The notes under the pieces: model-generated
The model's database searches: none
What the model saw: only the letters and a program-made list of their open reading frames with translations
What the model was told of the DNA's origin: nothing
Shown here: piece after piece, positions 1-8,572 of the stretch
Numbering within the stretch: the first letter of the stretch is position 1
Layout of the letters: every line of letters begins with the position of its first letter
Translations under genes and position numbers: made by a program
Source: Halomonas alkaliantarctica
Lineage (GTDB): Bacteria > Pseudomonadota > Gammaproteobacteria > Pseudomonadales > Halomonadaceae
DNA length: 64,000 bases
Assembly (NCBI RefSeq): GCF_029854215.1
Contig: NZ_CP122961.1
Location: forward strand, 2,976,001-3,040,000
Direction of reading: 5' to 3'

Positions 1-2
1 TG

Positions 3-110
3 GATGCGCTCATTGAACCTTTAAGCGCGCTTTCTGAAGCCATTAGCCAGAGTCATTTCAGCCATGTAGAGAGGCCACGCCAGTTAATCAGCATGGGGCC
101 CAATGCATGA
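3..110 (+). CDS. C-terminal end of an upstream gene, probably alpha-E domain protein (partial)
   Basis: An open frame enters from the left edge and ends with TGA at 108-110. The 35 visible residues finish ALSEAISQSHFS...QLISMGPNA. The stop overlaps the ATG of the transglutaminase gene (ATGA), so the two are translationally coupled. Alpha-E (DUF403) proteins, often next to circularly permuted ATP-grasp proteins, commonly precede this kind of transglutaminase, and the tail fits that family. The assignment rests mostly on context because so little is visible. Confidence 0.5.
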   Translation, partial: DALIEPLSALSEAISQSHFSHVERPRQLISMGPNA

Positions 111-973
111 ACTACACACTGCGCCATACCACCCGCTATCACTACAGCGCGCCAGTAACACTGTGCCATAGCGAAGCGCGGGTGCTACCGCGCAAAACGC
201 CGCACCAGCAGTGTGGCGCGTCAGAACTGCAAATCAGCCCCGCGCCGCAGGTACAGATGGAGCGCCGCGATGTATTCGGCAATCGAGTGCTCTATTTCGC
301 TATGGAGGACGTCCATCAAACGCTGGATGTCACGGCAGTAACGCCGCTAAGCACGCAACCCTTAGCGGCGCTACCAACCGCCTCAACTACGTGGGAACAG
401 GTTGCTCAGCAGCTTAGCCAGAACAACAACTTTGACATTCAACTTTACCGCCTCGACTCACCGTTTATCCGCCGTAACGACGAGCTAGCCAACTTTGCCC
501 ACAGCTGCTTTACCCCAGGCAGGCCGATAGTTGAGGCTGCTTTGGCACTTAATGAGCTAATCTACAAAACGTTTGAGTACGACCCCAGCTTCACCACGCT
601 AGCGACACCGCTAAGCGAGGTACTCGCCAGCCGACGCGGCGTATGCCAGGATTTTGCTCACTTGGCGATTGGTGCATTACGCTCGGTAGGTCTCGCCTCA
701 CGCTATGTCAGCGGCTATTTAGAAACCCAACCGCCACCAGGTCAGCCACGACTAATAGGCGCAGATGCTTCCCATGCGTGGCTGGCTACCTGGATTCCCG
801 AATGGGGCTGGCTGGCCCTCGACCCCACCAACGGCACCGTGGCAGGCGAGCAACACCCGGTGTTGGCCTGGGGGCGAGATTACGCCGATGTCGCTCCGCT
901 CAAAGGCGTTATGAACGGAGGCGGCGAGCATCGCCTGGAAGTCGAAGTCGATGTGATGCCTACTAAAGACTAG
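107..973 (+). CDS. transglutaminase-like cysteine peptidase family protein
   Basis: 288-residue protein of the bacterial transglutaminase-like family. Residues 1-80 match the beta-rich N-terminal domain typical of the family (opening MNYTLRHTTRYHYS). The papain-like core holds the catalytic Cys in RRGVCQDFAHLAI (about residue 182), His in DASHAWLATW (about 224) and Asp in LALDPTN (about 241), so it should be catalytically competent. The start overlaps the stop of the upstream gene, as is usual for the alpha-E/ATP-grasp/transglutaminase gene set, which is thought to make or modify a peptide; the substrate is unknown. Its 3' end overlaps by four bases the convergent DUF3581 gene. Confidence 0.85.
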   Translation: MNYTLRHTTRYHYSAPVTLCHSEARVLPRKTPHQQCGASELQISPAPQVQMERRDVFGNRVLYFAMEDVHQTLDVTAVTPLSTQPLAALPTASTTWEQVAQQLSQNNNFDIQLYRLDSPFIRRNDELANFAHSCFTPGRPIVEAALALNELIYKTFEYDPSFTTLATPLSEVLASRRGVCQDFAHLAIGALRSVGLASRYVSGYLETQPPPGQPRLIGADASHAWLATWIPEWGWLALDPTNGTVAGEQHPVLAWGRDYADVAPLKGVMNGGGEHRLEVEVDVMPTKD

Positions 974-1677
974 GCCGACTCGTAGGCGGCCTTGAGGCGA
1001 TAAAACTCTTCTACAATAGCGGCCATTTCATCGGCGTCGTAGTCACAAAGGCCGCTGACTACCAGCTTTTTAGACCCCATCCCTACGGCTTCACCAGCGG
1101 ACTCAATTGAGAACTCCAGCAACGCATCGGCGCGTTTACCGTGAACCTCTAGCGAAGAGTGGTTCAGCGTCAAACCAGGCGAAAGGCCATCCAAGCGCTC
1201 CAGTGAAAAGCCCATGCTATCGTAGATCACCAATGGGCGTTTAGGGTTAAACATAACCCCGTGCTCTTCCATCAGCGGCTTGAGGTAGTGGGGAAAATTT
1301 TTGCCTGAAAACGCGACATAGCAACGCGCAAACGCTTCCACCACAGCGGGATCGTGGGTAATGTCACCGCTACGCACAACCTGTAGGTAACATTTGCCGC
1401 TCTCATCGCAGACATGAAGGACACCATCGTCTGCTTCGCTAAACTTCAGTGGCGTGTCAGCCCCTACCATGTTGGTGAAGCGAAATTCCATTTGCCGCGA
1501 CAACCCAAACTTTGTGAGTATCAGCACAAACAGCAGATCACCGGGCACACAAAAACGGCGTGCATCCGGGTTATGAATAGGGTTGTAGTCACCAGCCACG
1601 CCTTTTGCAAAGCGACTGGCCTGCTCTGCGGAGATCACTACATACTCCCCGCGCTGCGCGTAAAAATCCTTGAACAT
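970..1677 (-). CDS. DUF3581 family protein
   Basis: 235 residues, start ATG at 1677. The sequence resembles DUF3581, a family of gammaproteobacterial proteins of unknown function. The N-terminal segment GDYNPIHNPDARRF resembles the hydratase motif of MaoC/hot-dog enzymes (D-x-NPIH), so a hot-dog fold acting on an acyl thioester is possible but unproven. No signal peptide or membrane segment is seen. The gene is convergent with the transglutaminase gene and divergent from the AsmA-like gene at 1787. The ribosome binding site is weak. Confidence 0.7.
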   Translation of the reverse strand: MFKDFYAQRGEYVVISAEQASRFAKGVAGDYNPIHNPDARRFCVPGDLLFVLILTKFGLSRQMEFRFTNMVGADTPLKFSEADDGVLHVCDESGKCYLQVVRSGDITHDPAVVEAFARCYVAFSGKNFPHYLKPLMEEHGVMFNPKRPLVIYDSMGFSLERLDGLSPGLTLNHSSLEVHGKRADALLEFSIESAGEAVGMGSKKLVVSGLCDYDADEMAAIVEEFYRLKAAYESA

Positions 1678-1786
1678 GGCGTTTGTTGCCTGCCTAGCGT
1701 TGAAATCGAAAACCCGTCACTGCCCAACGCCGCGCATAATGCCATAAAACACGCCCAAACAGGAGTTATCTGCTAGGGAAACCATT

Positions 1787-4744
1787 ATGCCAGACGCGAA
1801 CGCTCGTAAAAATCGCCTGCCTCGCCTATTGCGGAGGGTATTGATTAGCCTACTGTTTCTCATCCTTATCTGGGTGGTGGGCAGTTATTGGCTGCTTAAT
1901 AGCCAGTGGCTGCCAGCGCGTATTTCACAATTTGAGGGCATCGACATCCACTGGGAGCAAGGCGTCAGCCGGCACCCTGGCCGCTGGGAAGTCGAGGGGC
2001 TCTACTTAGCCCGTGAAGATGAAATACTGCCCATCTCGATAGAGGCCGAACGCGCCACTCTTTCGCTCTCGCTACTGGCCCTGTTGCGCGGTGAACTGCA
2101 TATCGACGCACTCGATGCCAAAGGGATTCGCCGTTTGACCGTGGGTGACATCGCACTTGAAGCGGACGGCCAACTACACGTAACGGAGACCACGCTGAGT
2201 CGCGACACCTTAGCGATCCCTAACGTTTCCCTCGCTATTAGTAATGGTCGTTTAGTTCGCCTGAGTGATCAAGTGCACTTAGTCCGCGCTATCAATCTTA
2301 ACGCAGAGGCGACGCTCAAAACGATAACCCCTGTCAACGCCACCAGCGGCGAGTTGAATCCTGACTTAGTTGCCGCGCTATCCGCACAGCTACAGTTGGA
2401 TGCCCAGGCAGATGCCTGGGATGTCTTTATGCCCTACCTAGATGCCCTGCCCTGGCTAACCCTAGCGGGGGGCGGGACTCTAACGGGTGAGCTGGAGCTA
2501 ACCGCTGGCAAGTTACAACCTGGCAGCGAACTGATGCTGGACGCCCCATCGATGAGCTTAACGGTTGATGAGCATCGTCTGCGCAGGCCTAGTGACGCGC
2601 CGCGCTGGCTAGTGGCGGATAACCCACCGCCTCGCCACACGGCTAAGGGTGAAGGCCAGGTTCGCTTGACGGTTGAGAACGATCAACTGCATTTTTCAAC
2701 GCAACTGACCGATGTTGAACTAGCAGACACACACCCTTACGCACAGCACGCCGAACTACGCCTTGCTACCCAAGTTCCCAATCAGCGCCTGGATCAACTC
2801 GACCTTCCCACGGCGGCGACCCTAGCCTTGCAAGGTGACATCACCCGCCTGGATATGCTGAACCGGTATCTTTCGCCCGATGCAGAAGCAGCGAGCACTG
2901 AACCAGGAGACATCCGCGTTTCAGGCCATGGCCAAATTGAGGCCTCTGCCAACATTCGCGAATCGCGCCCTTTTGATGCCCAGTTGAGCATTCAAGCACC
3001 CGAGTTGAAAGCGGATATACGGGGATTCACCGCCCAGGGAGGCGGCTCGCTTAATGCCCAACTGACACCGCAGGAGGACATTGAAGCAACGTTTAACTTT
3101 ACCGACGCCACGCTGCACCACCAAGAGCGCCTGCTGCTTGACGATGCCGCTATCAACGTCGTGGCATTGAGCCCAGTGGATCCTGAAAAAGCCCGCGAAG
3201 AGGCATCCGCGACGTTAAGCTGGCAATCCGCACGCCTGCCTAATATTGACGTTTTACAACCCTATTTAGGCGCCATTTTACCTGACCCAGCGCCACTGCA
3301 GTTGCTCAGCGGGGAAGCCACTAGCCATGGCCAGCTCTCCATGGCATCAGAACAGCTCAGCGGAGAGGTGCATTTAGCCGGAAACGGGCTTACCACTCGT
3401 TGGCAACACGGTGAACAAGACGGCACGTTAACCAGTGATATGCAGCTTTTCCTGCCTGTTCAGCAGGCGGCAATGGATGGCTCAACGCTGGATATCAGCG
3501 GCACCCGGTTGAGCTGGCAAGTGGCCGATGTCGACCAACCTAGTGAGCGCTTAGCAAGCGTATTAGTGTTAAATGATGGTCGTTTTCAACGCCGAGATAA
3601 CGTACCAAGCGGGCAATTTTCACTAGAAGGAAGCGTGCAACGGCTGGGCTTTTTAAATGCGTTTTTGCCTGACGCTCACGGCTTGGCCATCGCGGGAGAA
3701 GGCCAGCTCTTTGCTCAAGGCGCCTTTCGCAATAACCGCTTGCAGGCGCCTACTCGGCTGCGGGTCAACGCTGACCAGCTAGAGGTCATGTTTTTAGACT
3801 ATCTCGCCACCGGGCGTGGAGAACTCACCGCCCAACTGGACAGCACCGAGCAGGCCCAGCTCTCGCTTGGCATCCCCCGCTTTACCCTCAGGCGCCAAGA
3901 CGATGACAGCCCCCACCTACAAGGTCGTCATTTTGCCCTCACCACGCAAACCGAGCGCTTTAGCGATGTGCTTGAATCTGCCCAGCCAGAGTACTTCACC
4001 ACGCGTATTGCGCTACCGATTACCGAGGTGCCCGACTTCACCCGTTACAACCGCTACCTGCCCGAAGGTGCAGGTATTACGTTGCTGGATGGGCAAGCCA
4101 GCCTGGAAAGCGAGTGGCTGCTGGAAGGCTTAAACGCCCAGGGTGAAATTACCCTGCGCGCCTTTGGCGCAGAGTTAGCACTGCTGGATCAGCAGCTTCG
4201 CGGCGACGTGCATCTCGCCTTAAATCTCACCGACGGCGACCTGGAAACGCGTCGCTTTATTGCCGATGACTCATTCCTACGCCTGGAGAATGTTAGCCGA
4301 CAAAGTGAAAACGGCTCTGCCGATGCCGGTTGGTGGGTAACGCTTTCCATGCTGGATGCGCAGTTAGCGTGGGAAGACCCTATTCGTCTCGCCAGCCAGC
4401 TCCACCTTGAGATGCGTGATACCGGATTGCTCGCCCGGCTATTTCTCGCCCGCGCACGGGATAGCGACTGGCTCGGGCGACTGCTGAATGTTCACGACAT
4501 TGAGGGCACGGCGCTGCTAGAGATCAGCGGCGAGCAGATCAGCCTTAGCGACTTGACGCTCACCGGTGGCCCGCTGCTGCTACTTTCCGATGTCACTCTG
4601 GCAGAGCGCAGCGCGGATGGCGCGCTTTACGCGCGCCTTGGCGTACTTGGATTGGGAGTAGAACTTGAGGACAGCGAACCAACGTTAAAAGTTATTCAAC
4701 CGCGCCGCTGGTTTGATCGCTGGCGGGAGGCCAATGGCAAGTAA
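1787..4744 (+). CDS. AsmA-like inner-membrane-anchored protein
   Basis: 985 residues. One N-terminal membrane anchor (about residues 15-36, VLISLLFLILIWVVGSYWLL after a basic stretch) is followed by a very long periplasmic region of beta-strand-like repeats rich in L, A, T and D, ending with a short basic tail. This is the layout of AsmA/TamB/YhdP-type proteins, a family linked to phospholipid transport between inner and outer membranes. It is not a clear orthologue of any one E. coli member. AGGAG lies well upstream, and the closer AGGGAAACC is a weak site for the chosen ATG. No obvious operon partner. Confidence 0.7.
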   Translation: MPDANARKNRLPRLLRRVLISLLFLILIWVVGSYWLLNSQWLPARISQFEGIDIHWEQGVSRHPGRWEVEGLYLAREDEILPISIEAERATLSLSLLALLRGELHIDALDAKGIRRLTVGDIALEADGQLHVTETTLSRDTLAIPNVSLAISNGRLVRLSDQVHLVRAINLNAEATLKTITPVNATSGELNPDLVAALSAQLQLDAQADAWDVFMPYLDALPWLTLAGGGTLTGELELTAGKLQPGSELMLDAPSMSLTVDEHRLRRPSDAPRWLVADNPPPRHTAKGEGQVRLTVENDQLHFSTQLTDVELADTHPYAQHAELRLATQVPNQRLDQLDLPTAATLALQGDITRLDMLNRYLSPDAEAASTEPGDIRVSGHGQIEASANIRESRPFDAQLSIQAPELKADIRGFTAQGGGSLNAQLTPQEDIEATFNFTDATLHHQERLLLDDAAINVVALSPVDPEKAREEASATLSWQSARLPNIDVLQPYLGAILPDPAPLQLLSGEATSHGQLSMASEQLSGEVHLAGNGLTTRWQHGEQDGTLTSDMQLFLPVQQAAMDGSTLDISGTRLSWQVADVDQPSERLASVLVLNDGRFQRRDNVPSGQFSLEGSVQRLGFLNAFLPDAHGLAIAGEGQLFAQGAFRNNRLQAPTRLRVNADQLEVMFLDYLATGRGELTAQLDSTEQAQLSLGIPRFTLRRQDDDSPHLQGRHFALTTQTERFSDVLESAQPEYFTTRIALPITEVPDFTRYNRYLPEGAGITLLDGQASLESEWLLEGLNAQGEITLRAFGAELALLDQQLRGDVHLALNLTDGDLETRRFIADDSFLRLENVSRQSENGSADAGWWVTLSMLDAQLAWEDPIRLASQLHLEMRDTGLLARLFLARARDSDWLGRLLNVHDIEGTALLEISGEQISLSDLTLTGGPLLLLSDVTLAERSADGALYARLGVLGLGVELEDSEPTLKVIQPRRWFDRWREANGK

Positions 4745-4760
4745 TACAAATAACCGTTGC

Positions 4761-5477
4761 CTAGCGTTTTTTGCGCTCACGACGAATCATCCTGACGCGT
4801 TCTTTAGCCTTTTGCGGCGTAGAGAGCGGTGCCGCCGCCTCATCATGGGTTTTCGGCGGCACCGTGACCCAAGCAAATAACGGCAACGCCAAATGCCAAT
4901 AGATCGCCGCCAAACGCAGCCCCAGGGTAACGCTTAGTGAGGCGGCAATCGCCATGGTTAGCGGCGCCTCCAGCGCATGCAGTGCCACATAAACAATTCC
5001 CCCAGCCATCGCTGCCGTCGCATAGACCTCTTCGCGCAATACCATGGGCACTCGTTGGGCCAACACATCGCGGATCATGCCGCCTGCTACGCCGGTCATC
5101 ATGCCCATCAACACTGCCACCATGCCAGAGGTACCCAGCAGCAGCGCTTTATGAGCGCCAATAACCGTGAAAAGTGCCAGCCCAAACGCATCGGCGATCG
5201 GTAAAAAACCGCGCGAAAGGCGGTGGATATAGTGAAAGCCCATCAGCGAGACACCCACCGTGGCTAAAATTACCCACAGATAGGTTGGCTCGGTGACCCA
5301 AAACACCGGTCTTACACCGAGCACTAAATCGCGCAGCGTGCCCCCACCAATGCCGGTCACCGCTGCCAGCACCAGCATGCCTATCGGATCCATGCGCGAC
5401 CGGCACGCCAAAATCACCCCCGAGAGCGCAAACACGATGACACCCGCCATATCCAGCCAGTAGACCACGCCCGACAC
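4761..5477 (-). CDS. TRIC cation channel family protein (UPF0126, YicG/YadS-like)
   Basis: 238 residues with about seven hydrophobic segments arranged as two three-helix repeats plus one. The first repeat carries GIGGGTLRDLVLG and the second GVAGGMIRDVLAQ; these paired GG-x-x-RD motifs are the signature of the bacterial trimeric intracellular cation channel family, where they line the pore. The C-terminal ~35 residues are basic and cytoplasmic. Probably conducts monovalent cations. Convergent with the AsmA-like gene (16 bp gap). The AAGGAGAAGG site just upstream of ATG at 5477 supports the start. Confidence 0.88.
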   Translation of the reverse strand: MSGVVYWLDMAGVIVFALSGVILACRSRMDPIGMLVLAAVTGIGGGTLRDLVLGVRPVFWVTEPTYLWVILATVGVSLMGFHYIHRLSRGFLPIADAFGLALFTVIGAHKALLLGTSGMVAVLMGMMTGVAGGMIRDVLAQRVPMVLREEVYATAAMAGGIVYVALHALEAPLTMAIAASLSVTLGLRLAAIYWHLALPLFAWVTVPPKTHDEAAAPLSTPQKAKERVRMIRRERKKR

Positions 5478-5717
5478 GCCCTTCTCCTTTGCTCGCTATC
5501 TATGAAGGCAGGCAGGATAGCACTCTAGTCAGCGTGAAGGAGTGCGGCACTGCTCATTTTTTAATCATAATACCGCTAATTTGTAAGACATTGACTACAC
5601 CATTTGTAAGACATTGCCGTTAGCTGCCCAACGGGGGTTGTTGTCTGGGTCTAGGTCGTTATCCTGATCGTTTCTCATTTATCTTGGTTACGTTTAGCTA
5701 TTATCCCAGGAGGGGGC
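5478..5717. other. 240 bp upstream of vgrG with a 15-bp direct repeat
   Basis: Intergenic region between the divergent TRIC and vgrG genes. The 15-mer ATTTGTAAGACATTG occurs twice in direct orientation at 5579-5593 and 5602-5616, a 23 bp (about two helical turns) repeat distance. It could bind a regulator on one DNA face or be a relic of a mobile-element end; no transposase is present. An AGGAGGGGG ribosome binding site at 5708-5716 serves vgrG. Confidence 0.6.
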
Positions 5718-7814
5718 ATGGCACTCAGCAGCGGTTTGCGATTCACCTTAGCCTTGCCCGGCGTTGATGACGTAGCGGTGATCGATTTTACCCACCGCGA
5801 GGCGCTCTCCCAGCCCTTTGAGCTGGTGCTGAACCTGGCGAGCCGGGACGGCAGTCTTGATGCTGCTGAACTGCTGGATCGCGAAGCCACCCTGACCATC
5901 TGGCAGGACGGCGAACCGCTGCGTCGAGTACACGGTATCGTTAGCGAATTTGGCCGGGGTGACCGAGGACACCGCCGCACCTTCTACTCCCTGGTGCTGC
6001 GCCCCGCGCTATGGCGGCTCTCGCTGCGCCAGAACTCGCGTATTTTCCAAAAAGCCGACCCGCTCACCATCATTAATACCCTCTGCGATGAACGCGGCAT
6101 TACCGACGTGTCCTTTGCGGTCACCCGCGAGCCGGAGCAGCGGGAGTATTGCGTTCAGTATCGCGAAACCGACCTCGCCTTTATCGAGCGCCTGGCCGCC
6201 GAAGAAGGCTTGTTCTACTTCCATGAATTTGAAGCGCGTGACGGCGGCGCCCACCGGCTGATCTTCGCCGACGACCCCCAAGTGCTCGTAAGCGTTGGCG
6301 AACGCTCCTATCACAGCCGGGCGGGAGGCACCGCCCCCATGCGCCATGTACGCAAACTCAGCCACACCGCTAGAGTCGCCGCCGCTTCCGCCACGCTGAA
6401 GGATTACAGCTTTAAAAATCCAGCGTATGCGCAGCTGCATGAACATCTAGGCCGCGATGTAGAAGCGCATGGTCAGAATGCTGACTACGAACACTACGAC
6501 TACCCCGGCCGCTATAAGCAGGACGCCTCCGGCAAGCCCTTTACGCGCATTCGTCTGGAACAGCTACGTCGTGAAGCGCTCACCGCCAACGCCGAAAGTG
6601 ACCTGCCCGAACTCGCCCCTGGCCTTCGCTTCACCCTGACCGACCACGACACCGACAGCCTCAACCGCGACTGGCAAGCCATTGAAGTGGCCCACCACGG
6701 CGAGCAACCCCAGGCGCTGGAAGAAGATGGCATCACTCAAGGTGATGCAAATGGTATGACTCTTTATTACAACCAGGTCACCCTCATCCCCGGTGATGCC
6801 CCCTGGCGAGCAACGCCGAATCCCAAACCCCGCGTCGATGGCCCTCAGGTCGCCTTCGTGGTCGGCCCCGAAGGCGAAGAGATTCACTGCGACGAACACG
6901 GCCGGGTCAAAGTACAGTTCCCCTGGGACCGCTACGCCGAACCTAATGAGACAGCGAGCTGCTGGGTACGGGTCGCCCAAGGCTGGGCAGGCGGTGGCTA
7001 CGGCAGTATCGCCATCCCGCGTATCGGCCATGAAGTGATTATTTCTTTTTTAGAAGGCGACCCGGATCAGCCACTGATCACCGGGCGTACCTACCACGCC
7101 GTGAACACCGCGCCCTACCCGCTGCCGGAACACAAAACCCGCACGGTGCTGCGCACCCAAAGCCACAAGGCTGAAGGCTTTAACGAGCTGCGCTTTGAGG
7201 ATGAAGCGGGCGAAGAGCAGATTTGGCTCCATGCCCAGAAAGACCTGGAGCTGTTAACCCTCAACGACCGCATTGAAGAGATCCGTAACGACAGCTTCTT
7301 GAAGGTCAATAATGACCGCATCAGCGAGATCGATAACGACGACCACCACACGGTGCACGGCAACCGCTTCCAGCACACCGAAGGCCAGCAGCACCTAACG
7401 GTACAGGGCACGCTGCATATCAGCGCGGGCCAAGCCTGGCTCAGCGAAAGCGGCCGAGAACTGCACATCAAAGCAGGCCACAAAGTAGTGCTGGAAGCCG
7501 GTGACGAACTCAGCCTGAACGCTGGCGGCAGTTTTCTCAAACTGGACGGTGGCGGCGTCACCATGGTCGGCCCCAAAGTGCGCGTCAACGCGGGCGGCAG
7601 CCCCGGTAGCGGCAGCGGCCAAGCGGTGGAAAGCCCCCTCCTGCCAGGGCATGCGGTGGCGGAGGTAAGTGAGGATGTCACCATGGGGCCTGTTTTTGGT
7701 AAACGGCTTGAGCAAGCAATGGCTGATGACATTCCTTTGGTTGAGCTTTGCCAATTGCAGCGTGATGGAAGCTGCCCGTTAGCTGACTGCCCCTGCAGGA
7801 ACAATGTCGCGTGA
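5718..7814 (+). CDS. vgrG: type VI secretion system spike protein VgrG
   Basis: 698 residues. The gp27-like part (about 1-330), the gp5-like OB fold (about 375-455, with HGRVKVQFPWDR, SCWVRVAQGWAGGGYGS, IPRIGHEV and FLEGDPDQP) and a repetitive beta-helix needle (about 480-640) follow the canonical VgrG order. After a Gly/Ser linker comes a tail with four cysteines, ending CQLQ...GSCPLADCPC (about 677-692), probably an effector- or adaptor-docking tail. It forms the tip of the T6SS needle that carries cargo out of the cell. The stop overlaps the ATG of the DUF4123 gene (ATGA). No other structural T6SS gene is present, so this is an orphan vgrG island relying on a main T6SS cluster elsewhere. 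Confidence 0.96.
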   Translation: MALSSGLRFTLALPGVDDVAVIDFTHREALSQPFELVLNLASRDGSLDAAELLDREATLTIWQDGEPLRRVHGIVSEFGRGDRGHRRTFYSLVLRPALWRLSLRQNSRIFQKADPLTIINTLCDERGITDVSFAVTREPEQREYCVQYRETDLAFIERLAAEEGLFYFHEFEARDGGAHRLIFADDPQVLVSVGERSYHSRAGGTAPMRHVRKLSHTARVAAASATLKDYSFKNPAYAQLHEHLGRDVEAHGQNADYEHYDYPGRYKQDASGKPFTRIRLEQLRREALTANAESDLPELAPGLRFTLTDHDTDSLNRDWQAIEVAHHGEQPQALEEDGITQGDANGMTLYYNQVTLIPGDAPWRATPNPKPRVDGPQVAFVVGPEGEEIHCDEHGRVKVQFPWDRYAEPNETASCWVRVAQGWAGGGYGSIAIPRIGHEVIISFLEGDPDQPLITGRTYHAVNTAPYPLPEHKTRTVLRTQSHKAEGFNELRFEDEAGEEQIWLHAQKDLELLTLNDRIEEIRNDSFLKVNNDRISEIDNDDHHTVHGNRFQHTEGQQHLTVQGTLHISAGQAWLSESGRELHIKAGHKVVLEAGDELSLNAGGSFLKLDGGGVTMVGPKVRVNAGGSPGSGSGQAVESPLLPGHAVAEVSEDVTMGPVFGKRLEQAMADDIPLVELCQLQRDGSCPLADCPCRNNVA

Positions 7815-8572
7815 TGAAAGTCATTCAAGCAAGCACGTTATCGCAACTGCTAAATCAGAATAATGGGCTGCAGTATTGGCTGGTGCTGGAAGAAAGCGGC
7901 AACACGTTATCGTCGCTATATCGGCAATTGCCCAATGTTGATTTTGATTGGTTGTTTCTTCAGACCCGTTATAAAGATTTTTTGAAGCGTAGCCCTATCA
8001 TGATGCCTTTGAACCAAGTTACTAGAGGCATTCTAGAAACATTTTCTGCCGATCCAAGAAGGGGAATTGCGCCTGGGGTCGTTATCGCTAGTCACGCCCC
8101 GAGAAACGAAGTATTAGCCCACTTGCGAAGCTGTCTGGAAGTAACATTTTACGGCAACCGAAAAGGGATGTTGCGGTTTTACCACCCCGATATTGCTGCT
8201 GCGATATTTAGTTATCCTGAAGGGGTTAGTAGGCAGTGGTTTGGGCCAATAGACCAGTGGATATGGCAAGGCGACGAGATGGGAGTTAAACACACGGCAT
8301 CCCCTCTGTGGCAAGCACTGGAAGCAGGTGATCAAACGGATGAGAGAATGCCTACCACCGGCCATGTGCTAAAACTGACCAAGCATCAAGAGCAAGCTCT
8401 TGAACGGTATATTCGATTAACGAGAGCATTTAAACAGTATAGAAGCCCAGGTGAGTCGTTGGACGATATGGAAATACGACAACGTTTCTTGAACAGTGAT
8501 ATAGCACAACAAGCGTTATTCCCAGCTGAAAATCATAATCCGGTTAGCGACACGGCAGAGAGCACCGTATGA
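7811..8572 (+). CDS. DUF4123 domain T6SS effector adaptor (Tap/TEC type)
   Basis: 253 residues, with length and features expected of DUF4123 adaptors: an early YWLVLEES segment, SSLYRQLPNVDFDWLFLQT, a central WLFLQTRYKD region, LRFYHPDIAAAIF and a C-terminal helical part. In characterised systems DUF4123 proteins are cytoplasmic chaperones that load the effector encoded directly downstream onto the VgrG encoded directly upstream and are not themselves secreted. That order is exactly what is seen, with ATGA overlaps on both sides (vgrG stop at 7812-7814, effector ATG at 8569). Confidence 0.88.
   Translation: MMKVIQASTLSQLLNQNNGLQYWLVLEESGNTLSSLYRQLPNVDFDWLFLQTRYKDFLKRSPIMMPLNQVTRGILETFSADPRRGIAPGVVIASHAPRNEVLAHLRSCLEVTFYGNRKGMLRFYHPDIAAAIFSYPEGVSRQWFGPIDQWIWQGDEMGVKHTASPLWQALEAGDQTDERMPTTGHVLKLTKHQEQALERYIRLTRAFKQYRSPGESLDDMEIRQRFLNSDIAQQALFPAENHNPVSDTAESTV

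Noticed and set aside
5579..5616. Insertion sequence end
   Set aside because: Only a direct repeat, no inverted repeat, target duplication or transposase remnant is visible; kept only as an unexplained repeat.
6009..7828. Long minus-strand open frames inside vgrG
   Set aside because: Shadow frames of a high-GC gene with clear VgrG domains on the plus strand; their translations show no family features.
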